Assembly (NCBI GenBank): GCA_965153455.1
Contig: OZ234495.1
Location: 13,946,875-14,010,874 of the forward strand
Direction: 5' to 3'
Length of the DNA stretch: 64,000 nucleotides
Origin: Sphagnum compactum
Taxonomy: Eukaryota; Bryophyta; Sphagnopsida; Sphagnales
Within the stretch, counting starts at the first letter, position 1. Every line of letters begins with the position of its first letter. The notes under the pieces are model-generated. The model was given only the letters and a program-made list of their open reading frames with translations, made no database searches and was not told the origin of the DNA. The translations under genes and the position numbers were made by a program. Below, piece after piece: positions 34,852-47,316 of this stretch.

Positions 34852-34878
34852 CCCCCCCCCCCCCCCCCCCCCCCCCCC
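34852..34878 (+). repeat. Poly-C run of 27, preceded by (GT)n
   Basis: Twenty-seven consecutive C follow a short GTGTGTGT tract, about 300 bases upstream of the start codon of the plus-strand gene. The complementary strand is a long G-run able to form quadruplexes. Length may be inexact because such runs are error-prone. Confidence 0.85.
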
Positions 34879-35182
34879 GGCTTCTAGCTCTGCTGCAGCA
34901 CGTGGGTGGGTGTGCAGCCTGAATTTAATTTGTGATCATTGGATTGTGGAGTTCTAAGAGAAATTGTTTTCAAGCTGCTCATCCAACTCCTGCATTTCAG
35001 TATTTGTAGTGATTTGCAGGAATTCAGTAATTGGGTTGAGAAGGAGGAGGAGAACAGAGTCCGAGACTACAAAGTCAAAATGCATGTTTCAGGATGACTG
35101 ATGGGGGAAACCCAAAGCTTGCTAGATCTTGGGAGAATTCGGAGTCTGAATGAGAGAGAGAGAAGAGAGAGAGAACACAACT

Positions 35183-38100
35183 ATGGAGCAAGCAAGGTCT
35201 CCTGGAGTTTTCAAAGCTGCTGCTGCTAGTGATCAATGGGAGAAGCCATATCGACCTCTACCACATCTCTCCCTGGCTTTTTCACTAGTGTGGACACTAT
35301 TGGCCTGTATTTGGGCGATCAACACTTGGACAAAGCGGAGATTTCAGGTACATCCAGAACCCATCTCAATCTTCCCCACTACTTTTTTCCCCCCCTCTCT
35401 CTTTCCCTGACTTCTCTGCATCTATTTTGAGATTGGATAGATCTGGAGTATTTTGCAGAGAAAATTCCATCGCTGAGTTCCTGTACAACCACTAGATCGT
35501 CTCTCCCTCTCTCTCTCTCTCTCTCAGAGTATTTGTATTTAAGATCGTTGGTTTTGCAGAGAAGTCATTTGCAGTGGGTGATAACAACAGTACCAGCATT
35601 GAAGGCACTTGTTCTTGGCCTCACATATGTCTTTTGGTAAGCTTGCTCCATTCATTCCCCAATTAATTTTGAGCTTCATATTCTCGAGCTCTGAGTCCAG
35701 GAGTATACTAGTTGTTGGGACCAACTCATGGACATGATCATCTTGCTGGATCTAGCTCAGGATCAGCTTAGTTGTTGGGGATCTCATGCACATGGCAATC
35801 TTGCATCTAGCTCAGGAGCTGAGTGTAGTTGTTGGGGTCAGTCTAATGGACAGACATGATGATCTTGCAAATTTGTGTTGTGCTGGGTTAAATCCATCTG
35901 TCTGTGCAAATGGCAAGATTTCTGCACACAATAGCTCCCGCTGCAGATGATCACAAGACTGGAGTCATTGTTAGGGTTGCTTCTTCTAAATCCTGCAACA
36001 AGAGAGGAGAGGATATGTCAAAAAAAAAGAAAAAAGAATCCACTTCCTGAATAGTTGCAACAGCTCAACTAAGGTGAAAAAACAATCTTCAATTCATGAA
36101 TATTTTGCATGATTTTTGTATTGCCCACATTCCAGATATTCTAGTAGCAAGAACTGCTGTGCATGTAAAATTCAAGAGGAAGGTTTTGAACTCAAAAGTT
36201 TTCATTGTTTAATGACCTAGATTGTAAGTGGCAAGAAACAATAGGAAGGAGAATTGGGAGGGGATGGGGAGGACAGGAATTTAATATTTGTGCTGATATT
36301 GTGCCAAATGTGTTTCACTGGAGTAGATTCCTTTTGGGCACCAGACAGTCTGTAATGGCAGATTGATTGATTGGGTTGTGAGGAAACAACTCAAGTACTT
36401 GGATTGATTGCTCAGAGGAATTTTTTCTATGGGGTTTTTTGGTGTCACAGGTATTCATGCCTCAATTTGAGCACCTGCTCTTTTTGGGTGGCATTTGGAG
36501 TGTTTGTTTCCCGAATTTTCTTGGAGACCACATGTGTGATTTCGTATCTGTTGGTTGCACATGGATACTGCATCATCCAGGAACAGCTCTCTCTAACTGA
36601 TCGCCGCCACATTGCTGGTCTTACCTTTCTTGTGTATTTGACTCTCACTGGCTACAAATCTGGGATCGAGCAATTTTGTGTAAGTGAATCGTAATGCCCT
36701 AGTCCTAATGACCAATTTCCAAAACATAAATATCAAAACTTGAACTGTGATTGATCCTTTTGCTGCAACCAAAAATCATTGGAGTCTAGTAACCAGGATA
36801 TCCAAAGCCATTTATGTGTTTTTGTTGTGCAGGTGCTGGTGATCTTGATGTATTTGGTTTTGCTCTGTGTCATAATGGCACACATTTCCCACAACTTGGT
36901 CATGTTACAGGAGCATCTGGAGCATATTGAAGCTGAGGTTGGCCAAAGGTGGCACACTGGTGCCTATGCTATGTTGATCATGTTCAAGTACGTTTCTCAA
37001 CTAAACCAACAACTAGAGTCTATTTATCAAGCATCAGAATATTGCCATCAACATTACTGTTTGTTCTGCTCTCAATGCCAAACAAATATAACATGAATGT
37101 TGTACACAAGGGCTATGTCACAAATTCTCACAACATTAGGTCTTTTGTGAGTGATGAAATATATGTAGTAATACAAAACAGGTTGACTGGAACTTTCTGC
37201 AGAAAATTTCGCAGAGCAGTGGCATTGATGGTGGCTGCAAAACTCGTGGTATGTTGGTACTGATCTACTTACTTCTTGCAACAACTTATCCCTCAGGCTT
37301 AGATGCTTGCTTATACAAAGGGCAATTGAATGTAAAATGACGCCTAGAGCAGATCCACCCACATGTGGTAAGTGGGCCTCTAACAGTCTCTACCAAATCC
37401 AAAATCGTGTGCAAATTATTTCCCCATCCTCACCAATAAACATGAAATCTTGGATATATTATAGTGTAGATCAATCAAATGTCACCACATATGACAATTG
37501 TTGTGACAAGCCGATCAACACCGATCATATTTCTTTAGTAGACCTTTACGGGAGCATTGTATTATGTGCATATTTACAAGTCAAACATAGTTTCACGCTA
37601 CTTAAAGCCTGAACTTCATCTAAATTAGTTATTTTTTTCAAATCATTACACTTCGATTTTTTGTTTTTTCTTCCTCCGTTTTCACTTTTCTGATGTAGCA
37701 GCATTAGCAATCATCCCAAAATAATATTCATCATTAATTGGCAACATGTTTGTAAATAAAGCATGTGCATAGCAGCTCCTTCAAGAGATTTTGTACTTCC
37801 ATCTGGTTTTCTGATTTGCTGGAATGCAAGGTCTTTGTGCTTCCATTCCGCTTTCTGACTTGCTGGAAATGAAAAAAAATTTGTGCTCACATTTGGTTTT
37901 CTGGTTTGCTGGAAGGCAAGTGCAGTGAATTGGGTTTTGATCTGTTTGGGCAGATGCTTTCACAAGGAGAGAGATTCGCAAATGAGTACCCAAGGCAGCT
38001 TGTAGTACAAGAACTCGTAGAAGTATCCATTTTATTATACATGGGGTATACACAACACAGACCTTTTTAAACCATTTGCTTTTGCTTCCAAACTCTAATG

Positions 38101-39696
38101 ATGAGTCAAGAAGATGGCTTCCTTGCTCCCTTTCGTCAATTCATTTGCAGGTGCAATTGACAGCCTAACTGAAGGCAATAGATAAAAGCTAATTCATTTT
38201 GCGACTGATCAATTCTGCAGGTGGATTGTACGATCACAAGAACCAACCCCATTTTCAACAGTCATTCCAATCTTACGTTCTTCAAGACAATACACCTTAC
38301 CCCCTATCTACAGTGTTGTGAGTTCCTGTCCACCATTACAGTAACTGGTTACATTCTAAAGAGAGACATAGGCAGATAACTGGAACTGGCAGTTATTAAC
38401 AAAATCAAATACATGCACAAGACTGCAGACAACACCTTTTTGTAGGCTAGAGTGAACCAGCACCCATGAGCGCACCATGAAGGATAGATGGTATGTGGAC
38501 AGGAAAATAAATTTAGTTGTATTCCTGTGCCATTACTAACCACAGTAGTTAGCTATGAGATGTGTCTACCTACCTGGTAGTCTATAAGTGCCTCACCTAC
38601 TTACTTACCTACATACAACCACATACATTCAATACCCTACTTTTTACCCCACATTGCGACCACTTACATTCAATACCCACTTCCTTCACCCACATAGTAA
38701 CCACTTACATTCAATACCTACTTACAATAAGTATCTACTTACATAAGTAGTTATCTAGGTAGTGTCAATGGGAAGTAGGAGGGTCTATAAGCTGGTGATT
38801 GGGTTCAAAGTGTGGTCCACATTTGATGTTGAAAGTGGCTCCTAATGGTTTTTGCATGTCTTATTGACCACTTATTGCTAATAAGGGCAGCAATTTCCCC
38901 ATCTCTCCAGGAAATGGAGGAAAAGGATTTCAACAACTTCGATCTCAGAGAATGGCACATTGGAGTGGTAGGTGATCTCTTGCCATCAAATTGCACAATA
39001 CTAGTCACAGTTTAATGCAGCAAGTTACATGCCTCTTCCTTCTCATCCGTTTCTATCTTTAGGAATGCCTTTGAAAGTCATTGTCCAAAGGTGACAGCTT
39101 TCAAGATGGTGTTCAGCTTTGTCCCATCAGTTTTTTGAGTTACAATACACACCCCTCTCTTTCCCATGCATGCAAAGCATACTTACCTCAGGGGGTCTTT
39201 TGAACAGCGAACTTCAAACTTGAAATGTGCAGGACAATTGCCAATTTTGGTGATAGTGCAGAACCCAGGTGTTTCCAATTCTGCCTTGATAAACAATGAC
39301 TTTTACAAGGACACCCCCCCTGCAAGGGTTTCAGAAAATGAGATTAGTGTGGCAAACTTTCAAACATCAGAAGGAGCACCTGTACCTCTTTCAGCAACAG
39401 TCCAGGCAGCTGCTCCTTCAAAACCATCAATAGCAGAAACAGACGGTCTGCAGCAACGAGTTCGAAACATGAGGGAGGAAACCAGCACTGGAGGTGAAAA
39501 GGCACATTCTGACAGTTGCCAGCAAGATATTGGAAAGGGAAACATGTATATGGAAGGCCAGCATCAGGATACACATTCGTATGCAGCTGACATTGTGGTA
39601 GATATGAAGGGATGGAAGAGGACCTTCTCCCTTCTGTCATTCAACAATGACTGCAATGATCTATTTACGCAAAGCTATTGTCTCTCATCAATCTAG
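35183..39696 (+). CDS. Plant multi-spanning (about seven TM) membrane protein, GPCR-candidate-like
   Basis: Nine exons join in frame with GT-AG junctions: 35183-35347, 35560-35636, 36451-36679, 36833-36987, 37203-37248, 37954-38045, 38221-38317, 38911-38967 and 39208-39696, giving 468 residues. An in-frame ATG at 35150 would add 11 residues from a GA-repeat leader; 35183 is preferred. Hydrophobic segments lie near residues 29-48, 61-81, 92-117, 136-150, 158-175, 214-226 and 240-258. Markers include SHGYC-like AHGYCII, MAHISHNL, PPIYSV, REWHIGV and LVIVQNPG. From memory these match a plant-specific family of transmembrane proteins listed among Arabidopsis GPCR candidates; ligand and function are unknown. 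Residues after about 330 form a hydrophilic Ser/Thr/Ala-rich tail I cannot match. Start of exon 9 (after GAACAG) is the least certain junction. A poly-C tract and GA-rich leader precede it. Confidence 0.75.
37786..37922 (+). repeat. Intronic tandem repeat, about 45 bp, three copies
   Basis: TTTGTGCTTCCATTTGGTTT-type units start at about 37791, 37834 and 37881, each ending TTTGCTGGAA-GCAAGG. They lie in intron 5 of the membrane-protein gene. Confidence 0.7.
38446..38816. mobile_element. Degenerate foldback MITE in an intron
   Basis: GTGAACCAGCACCCATGAG followed by GCACCATGAAGGATAGATGG matches the reverse complement of the right end of the element at 46917-47308, and TGGTGATTGGGTTCAAAGTG near 38795 is a decayed version of the opposite terminus. 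The middle has the family's TACCTACTTA motifs. It sits in intron 7 of the membrane-protein gene. Confidence 0.5.
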
Positions 39697-40377
39697 CTGC
39701 AATAGCCCTGTAACTGACAAAGGAAATATTTAACGACCCAACTTGTCCTATATCATAGGAATATCAAGGCAATCTGGAGACAAGGCAACCACTTCCTGAG
39801 ATCTACTAGAGTGTGACCAAGATGATTCATCCCATGTAAAAGACTGTGATGCAACAATGAACGTTCAATCTGCTCATAGAGAGGTGGCCATCAACAGAAA
39901 CTAGAGGTGGCCATTCATTTATTCTTTTAGCCTAATGATGCACTTGCAGTCATATGCCAAATGCATCAGGAATCTTCCCTAAATAGTACATCCAAGACAT
40001 GAGCAAGGAAACAGTAGATAGGATTGAAAAGCTTGTGATTTACCTTCAGATGTATTGACTCCATTCTGTTGAATCCTCCTCACAGAATAAAGCTTATATG
40101 TTGTAGTTCTCCTGCACAAGGTAGTTCAAATTCTGATGTACAAAAGCAGGCACTTACATAACATAAAGTAAAGTAAATTCTCACTTCTACATGTTATAAA
40201 GTACATTAGGATGCATTAAATCCTAGAGTCGTTGACACCAGAATTGACTCAAAAGATTGAAGAATTCACACTCTCCTTATATGTGCAACTTTGTAGTCAT
40301 TCAGGTTTTGACCTAACTTTGAGAAAGCCAGTGTTGTTAGTAAGAGGCGGAAACTAACATCCATAGACTTCAGCTGT
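39697..40377. other. Intergenic, 3' side of the membrane-protein gene
   Basis: Probable 3' UTR followed by sequence with no recognised feature. Confidence 0.4.
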
Positions 40378-41107
40378 TTACCTAGGCCACATTTGACCAG
40401 ACAAGCCCTCCATCAAAATTGCTCCACAATCATGCACAAAAACTAGCTCTGCCTTTTGTATGATCATTACCTTTGGGAAAAAAATCTCTGAACAAGGGAC
40501 ATTTCCTGGGCCCTCTATGGATGGCTCAGATATACACTCGATTGAAGCCCATTGGAGAAGCTCAAAATGCACCCTCGTAATTCTTGACCTAATGCAACAT
40601 GGCGAGCTCTGTAACTGGTAAGAACCCTTCTTCACATTAGTATCTGCAGCGGCAACTCCAGAGCTTCTGAGAATTTCAACAACCAAGTTCTTTACCACTA
40701 CTTCCAACTGCAACAAGAAGTTTACAAACCTTGACACAGATACCAGATACCATGACTCAAATCTCAGAGACAGTGGGACAGGAGCCCAAGATGTCCCAAG
40801 CAATGGCTCCCCTCACACTCCCCAGGGGCTTGAATGAAGAGCCTTCCACAACTCTCTTCACCTACCCATAAAGGCTCAGATGGTCCAACTCATCTGATGA
40901 CCCTGCATTCTCCAAATCACTCCATGCATCCACATCAACCAGCAACTTGTGCCCTATTTTCATCTCCTTGTTGTACACCCCAAGACACCACCAGAACTGC
41001 GTACCTTGGAGCATCAGCTTATCCTTGCTCCTTGGCACCCTGAATCCAGCACAACTTGAATCTAAGGCATCTTTATTCCCATGTACAATAATCTCCACAT
41101 TCCCCAA
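40378..41107 (-). CDS. Unidentified coding-like segment, partial gene or remnant
   Basis: Two minus-strand open segments, about 41107-40862 and 40803-40378, have protein-like composition in successive positions. The first includes FRVPRSKDKLMLQGTQFWW and ends LYG beside a possible donor (GTAGGTGAAG). The second includes VVVKNLVVEILRSSG and FFPKVMIIQKAELVF and ends at a TAG at 40378. I do not recognise a domain. The upstream start and junctions are unresolved. It could be a small gene or a fragment stranded between the convergent membrane-protein and carrier genes. Confidence 0.3.
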
Positions 41108-42334
41108 AGCTCATGACCAGATTTCTCAAACCCAACCAAAAAACCAAGAAATCTTACTCCAATCCTCCAAACACTAACTCCACCCTGAAGCTGTTAGCTG
41201 TTAAACCCCAAATTCTCAAATACCTCCAATCCAACTTTCCAACTTTCCATCTCAAGACTCCTATACACACACTCATCCAAGAGTACAGTGGCATTTAAAC
41301 TACAATTGGAAAAAGCTCCAATATTTCCTTCAACTTTCTTTGGGGACTTTATCATTGGGCAGGTTTTGAGGAGTTGCTCACCTATTGATCAAGAACACTC
41401 CAGAATAGCTGTTCAAGAATTTCAGAGGTGCTCCATTTTTTGCAGCAACATTGATAAACTTCCATAAACTAATGAAGGTTTGCATATCACCAATCACCAC
41501 GTGCACAAACTACTGTGTGATATTCATGGTTATCCAGGACATTTATCTCATGGATAGAAAATAATGAATAATATAATTGTGGTCCCCTGACAGGAAAAAG
41601 AACAAAGAAGTACTACTCATCCATGCACTGCAGGGGAGCCTGTTGAGACTCTTGCAGTTGCATGCAAGAGTATCAGGAAGTTCCCCAAAACCACATAACA
41701 ACAGAGATAAACAATAAAAACAGCATCCAATCAAAAAGTAACATAAATCAGAAATCTTGAGATTCGCCTCAAGTGTCATTGTATCCAAGAATGGATTCTC
41801 TCCACCTCATTGAGTAAAAAGCTGGGTATGTAGTAGTTATTCATTACATGGCCTTTCAACCATGAATTATGGGTCATACAGCATTTTTCCTCTGCAAGAA
41901 TGACACCCAAGGCTTCCTGCCACAGGGAAGGAAAGGTACCAAATACGATAATGCTGAAATGGTGACATAGAAAAGAAAAAAGAAGCATGCGGTCTCAGCA
42001 TTATCGCCATCCAACTGGGATGGGTGCTTGGATGTAAAGAATCATACCGCATTGCTTGACTTGATCCAGTTCACGATCAAAAATAACACAACTCTCTGAT
42101 ATCTTATGGGATCTACTTAGCATCACAATCCAGCAACTGAGGATGTGAACAACAGCTTGGATCCTGAATCAACCATCTCAATTGCCCACTGAATAAAGTG
42201 GCAAGCTGTCACACCAAGAAGATACTGATGGTGTGAAGCAGGGGCCTTCAATTCAGCATCTAGTGACAGATCAACCCAAAAAATGGCTAGGGGGATAGTA
42301 ATTATTTTAGCGGGTTTCATATCTGAATCCAAAC
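41108..42334. other. Intergenic DNA downstream of the carrier gene
   Basis: No convincing gene. The plus strand near 41110-41290 is C/A-rich. The carrier stop codon is at 42335-42337 on the minus strand, so its 3' UTR lies at the right edge of this stretch. Confidence 0.4.
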
Positions 42335-45300
42335 TTACAGCCCAATCTTTCCCTCCAGCTTTTGAATCTGGTTCAAGAAAATCCATGTCATCTGCACAGC
42401 CCCAAAACATGGTAGGAAAACACCACATTCAGGTCACTGATGATCACCAACAGTGAAAAAGAGCAGCTAATTTACACTCGTATTCCAGAGACATATCAAA
42501 GGCCAAATCATACTACAACCATGCCACAAGAGTGGAACAGAATCATTAAACAAAAATGCACCTGTTTTTCTTTTTTGTCCAAAATGCAAGTGCTATTCAC
42601 CAGCAAAGGAGGAAAACGTACCATGACATGGGGAGCAATTCGGATACAGTACGTGCCAAACCCTGTATAGAATTTCAGAGGACCTCCAGTCTTCAGTGTT
42701 TGCAGAGCACAGTCAAAAGACCCCGTGTAAGGGAATTTACCATCAGGACCTGGCTGCATCTTCTGGATCTGGGTCTTAACATAGTCAAAGGGGAGACTAC
42801 ACGCTGATGCAAAAAACCCAGATACTGCACTTGCTCCTGTTCATAAAGTCCAAAGTTAGATCATTATCATTTGTACCAAACCTTTCTGTAGCAGCATACA
42901 AGGTTGTCTCTTGACCCATTTCTCTCTGAACTACATACTAGCCCTCTCATGAGACAGAACCTACTACATGTCTGAGACTGTAGAGATAACTCCACAACAA
43001 CACTTTGAAGGTAAAACAACAATGAATGTAATCATAACCTTACAAGTGTCCCTCACCCTGCCAAACCATCACCCTTATCATGAATAGCAGTGACAAGCGA
43101 TTACCCACTGACTTCATGAGCTCCTGATGCTGGGTTTAGATAAGTCTACAATAATCTATCCAAAACTTCAGGTAAACCATTTCCTAGACATCTGTGTGCT
43201 GAGATCCTGTCACATTTCCAGAAGCAATGGGAAGACTCAATTGTGACGTCAGCTAGCACTCAAGAGACATAGCTAATCAACAGACATAGCATGCTCAATA
43301 GAACACTCATTTGAGCTGTAGGAAGCTTGTGAGGGTAAGCTTCATTATGTACTAGCTTATCCCTGTGTGGTTGGGGCCTACTGCACCATAAACATATCAT
43401 TTAAGCATACCACTGGTGATGCAACTTACTGCAGTATATTCCACATACCAATGACAGTGGGAATCTCTCCAAAGCTCAGCGAATCCCTGAAGAACTCCAC
43501 ACTCTGGTCATATGAAGCAAGCATGCCCATGTTGAGGGCCATAGCTCGCACGACTGTGGGCCCTGCACCCTTCCACAGTGCCAGCACCCCCTCATCCTTG
43601 GTAATTTTTGTCAGGGCATGAAAGGCATTTCGGTAGTGTCGACGCTGAGCCTCTGGGAGTGTGGCATCTGCTTGCATTCGGATAAGTGCAAGGTCAGCAG
43701 GGCTTCCCACAGAGGCACCAATCGCACCAGCTGTTAGGCCACATAGAGCCTTCTGGTATAGAGGCAATGGCTTTCCATCATTGGCTGCCATAGCCTTGTT
43801 TGTCAACAGCCTGCCAGACCAAAAAAACTGATTTCACTTAGCAGCCTTGCTCACTTTCTATAGAATTCTCAAACTTGAACTACACTGAGCACCCCCTTTG
43901 TGTGCAGGCAGATCCCTTCTTGCAAGCTGGACATGGGTTAAGATCTGCAATTTGATTAGGGGACAGATGGAAAAAGAAAATCCACATTGTGCAGAAGCCA
44001 GATGGAAAGCACATTTTTCACAGCCAAGGAAGAACAAAATGATGATTTCTTATGACCTGAAGCTTCCAAGACGGGCAGTTGTGTAAGTGGCTTGCCGCAA
44101 CAAGCCTGCAGACAAACCCTGCACTTCAATTAACATAACAGGATCAGGAGAATACCTGGCAGAATCAGCAAAACAAGGACTCTGAAAGTGCTAACAGTGC
44201 AATCTAAACGATCTGTTACAAACTCCCAATATGAGCATGAATCTTTCAAAGAAACAAGTGAAATTAGGGTTGAAGCATATAACTAAAACTCACATCTGCA
44301 AGACAAAAGATCAGCTACTAAACCAGACAAAAGTCAACATTAGGGCTCAGAATAGCAGCCACAATCCATGACAGATATTACAAGGAAAGACAAAGGTAGA
44401 GAACTAAGTATTTTGGTTTGCTACATAAAGCTGGGAGTGCAAGGGATCTCAAGGTATCAGACCTTGTAAAGTCCACCAATACCCTCGTTCTTGATAACCT
44501 CCCTCGCTACGTCCATGGCACTCCCCCGACCTAGTTGAATGCGCACCTGCAGCAGCACAGTGAAGCCACCCTCATTACATGCTGTTTTTACTCCTCCTTC
44601 ATGGTCTAACACTCCATCCACAACAGGGCAAATTGACCATCTCTTAACATCACACATCTCAAAGACAGATCCAACATCCGAGAGGTGAGAGAATGAATGA
44701 TGCAAGGGATGTGTGAGGAGGGTCAACTAAAGCTGTTCCAAACATTCCATCACGACTGAATCAATCTGCATTGACATCACAAAGTGCTCAATCACTACAG
44801 AATCATCTACATCTTTCAAATGCAATAATACTGGAGTTTGTCTGATCAATGATATTAACAAAGGCACAATGATTATGCATCTGAAGATAGATTGACACTG
44901 TCAACGATGGTATCCACAAACTAAACTCTCGAAGCACTTGCACTGCAACAGCCATGATATCGTGTCCAAAAAAAATGCTCCAGAAGTTCTGAGGAAAATC
45001 GGCACAAAAGAGAAAGCTCTAAAAGGCAAAAGGCATAAATATATAGGGATACAAGCTGGCCGACGTGTGCTTGCAAATCCTTCACGAGATTGCCATCCAA
45101 GATGTTTCAGGAACAGAACCAAAATAGCAAGATATCAGTCAGAAAAAAGCCTACTCGAGCTTTCTGTTTTCTCTCTCAAGATCTATGTGCATTTTACGAT
45201 TTGGAAAGCAAGCAGCTTTTTACCTTGATCATGTCCACGGGTTGAATGACGCAAGTTGCGCCCATGCCCGACAAACCTCCGTTCATAAACGGCTTGACGG

Positions 45301-45364
45301 CACTCCACACAGATACTGGCACCTTTGTCTCTTCTGATCGGGACGCCATCTTGGCTTGAGCCAT
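42335..45364 (-). CDS. DTC: Mitochondrial dicarboxylate/tricarboxylate carrier
   Basis: Six exons join in frame: 45224-45364, 44463-44546, 44057-44118, 43449-43810, 42622-42836 and 42335-42391, giving 306 residues, close to the usual size of about 300 for plant DTC. It belongs to the mitochondrial carrier (SLC25) family of inner-membrane proteins that exchange 2-oxoglutarate, malate, citrate and related acids. The three carrier signatures are visible: QPVDMIK (residues 41-47), SPADLALIR (about 132-140) and LPFDYVK (231-237), each starting a repeat of about 100 residues. The central exon carries the highly conserved LYQKALCGLTAGAIGASVGS and VVRAMALNMGMLASYDQ. No frame defects. The start at 45364 follows a long GA repeat; a second Met at codon 6 is possible. 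Intron 3 uses a weak donor (AG|GTCATA). Confidence 0.93.
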
Positions 45365-45366
45365 GT

Positions 45367-45370
<4 letters not shown>

Positions 45371-45411
<41 letters not shown>
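45371..45411 (+). repeat. (CT)n / (GA)n microsatellite in the carrier 5' leader
   Basis: Forty-one bases of pure CT on the plus strand end seven bases before the carrier ATG, so the transcript side reads (GA)20. Such GA tracts in plant 5' leaders can bind BPC/GAGA factors; that role is inferred. TGTCTGTCTG repeats follow at 45428-45451. Confidence 0.85.
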
Positions 45412-45414
<3 letters not shown>

Positions 45415-46900
45415 ACACTGCTACCTCTCTGTCTGTCTGTTTGTCTGTCTGGATCGTTTGCTGGCTCGTTCGTTCGCTATAGGTCGTCCTTTGGAACGAT
45501 CCAAAAGCGCGAAAACAACTTCAGATCCAGTCTCGAAGAAAGGACCTTCTACTACACAGCAGGGTAACGTCAAGACAGAAGCAAATCGCTGGAGGATTGA
45601 AGATGGGGGAGAGAAGAGAAGAACGGCGGCGCAAACGAAGGCCGCAAAGCGCACCACAACCACGAAAGCTCTACTGCTGCCCGGCGCAAAACACACACAT
45701 ACTCAAACGGACGCACGCACGCACGCACCTTGCGTTGATCGCCGCAGAAAGAGGTACGGCGGCGTCGATGTCGGCGACGGTCACAAACCCTTTCTTTCTT
45801 TCCTGTGTTTTGCCGTCGTCGCCAAAAGCCCTTTCGTCGACAGTCAAACGCTCTCTTTCGTCTGGTAGGGGCACGTCCGTCCGTCCGTCCATCCGTCCAT
45901 CCGTCCGTCCGTTGGCGGCGACGGTAAGTACCTTGGACGACTCAAAAGGGCCACCACTGTTAACCGGGTATTAGACATGGGGGCACCAAACCCCTGCCGG
46001 TTCCAAGCGGATCTGTTTTTATGTGTCTATATATATATAATTAATTAATTTAGCCAGGGCTTTTGAACCCCGAACCTTAGGTTCGTTGTCCTCCCCCTCC
46101 CCCCCAAACTTTTCACCCATGCCTGAGCCCAATACAAACCAGGCCCCTTTCTTGTGTACCCAATATAGGTCAAGATAGTGTGGGTCCATTTCTACACATG
46201 TTAGATCTCCAACGGTGGTGCTCAGTATGTGACCCTACAAAAGTATTTCTCACATCCAAGTTTTAGTTATTTGTTTTTCTCCAACCCCACCCATAAGACT
46301 GGGATAGCAACAAGGTGGGATTGGACTACTAGTTGCAACCCACCTGGACCAATCAAACTATCTAACCAATCAATGTGTGTGGTGTTAGAGTGTACAATGC
46401 CTTTTACCAACCTCAGCATCATGAGCAAAAAATGCAGGGCCAGAACTATTTTGTGTGGTGAGAGCCAAATAGGCATGTTTTGACTGTTCTTCATCCGATT
46501 TTCTTGAGATGGGGATATTCATGGTGTAGAAGTTTTGGGGTGCAAAGGTTTGCTTGCAGAGTGTGTAGGAGGAAGTAATCTCAAGGTGATTGGTGAACGT
46601 GGTGAGCATCGATGTGCCCAACAACATACTAAGTTATAATAGAGTGTATGGGACGATTGGCTGATCAGGTCAAAGAATCCCAAGCTTTTTAGGAACTTCG
46701 AGCACCACCGCTTACAAATTCACAAATCAAAGCTTTTTCTTTTGCCTTCACTTCAATTTTTGTTTTGTTGGGAGTTCATCCTGACCTTTCACCCCCCAAA
46801 GTTCTCCACTCTCAAGAGGTCTCTTATTTCATGTTAACCCTAGATTCTTTTTATATGACTCACACCACTTTATGTGAGTCACACTTCTTTATCAATGTTA
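45412..46900. other. Upstream region of the carrier gene and intergenic DNA
   Basis: 45590-45930 is relatively GC- and CpG-rich with CGTCCGTCCATCCGTC repeats (45866-45910), consistent with a promoter/leader. A minus-strand frame at 46385-46627 is somewhat protein-like but isolated. No other gene seen. Confidence 0.4.
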
Positions 46901-46908
46901 GCAACCGA

Positions 46909-47316
46909 TTCTTTATGGCCATAGTGAACCAGCGCCCATCACCACATCATCCACTGGATGCGTATTATTACTCAGTTGTGGATGAACATCAACTGAGTTA
47001 CTATTTCGTTTCACCTTTGGTAATCAATTCTGTAAGAAATAGGTCTCATATATAGGTAGATAGGTAGGCAAATAAGTAACTATTAGTTAAATAGATGGTT
47101 TATACATAGGTAAAGGCTGATTTTGTTACCTACTAACAACCCACTAACTTGTGGGTTGTTAGTGCTTAGGTAGGGGAAAAAAACAGCAACTGAGCTAATC
47201 ACCATGGTTAGCTAGCTAGGGAACTGGAACCCAACAGAAAACTGTTTCCTGACCACTTACCATCCATCCTTTATGGTGCCCTGGTGGGGTGCTGGTTCAT
47301 TGCGGCCGTTCTTTAT
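46909..47316. mobile_element. hAT-like foldback MITE, copy 2, with 8-bp target duplication
   Basis: The element spans 46917-47308 from GGCCATAGTGAACCAGC to GCTGGTTCATTGCGGCC. It is bounded by TTCTTTAT at 46909-46916 and again at 47309-47316. An 8-bp duplication is typical of the hAT superfamily. The interior carries TAGGTAGG runs and a hairpin around CTAACAACCCAC / GTGGGTTGTTAG (about 47134-47161). No coding capacity. Confidence 0.75.

Noticed and set aside
35183-39696. Assignment to the TOM1/TOM3/THH1 membrane-protein family
   Set aside because: Segment order and motifs such as AHGYCII and REWHIGV do not match what I know of that family.
45356-45974. Plus-strand open frames over the carrier leader
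   Set aside because: They are created by the CT microsatellite and CpG-rich leader of the opposite-strand gene.
46385-46627. Minus-strand frame of 80 codons with fairly balanced composition
   Set aside because: It is isolated, with no exon partners or recognised motif; too weak to call a gene.
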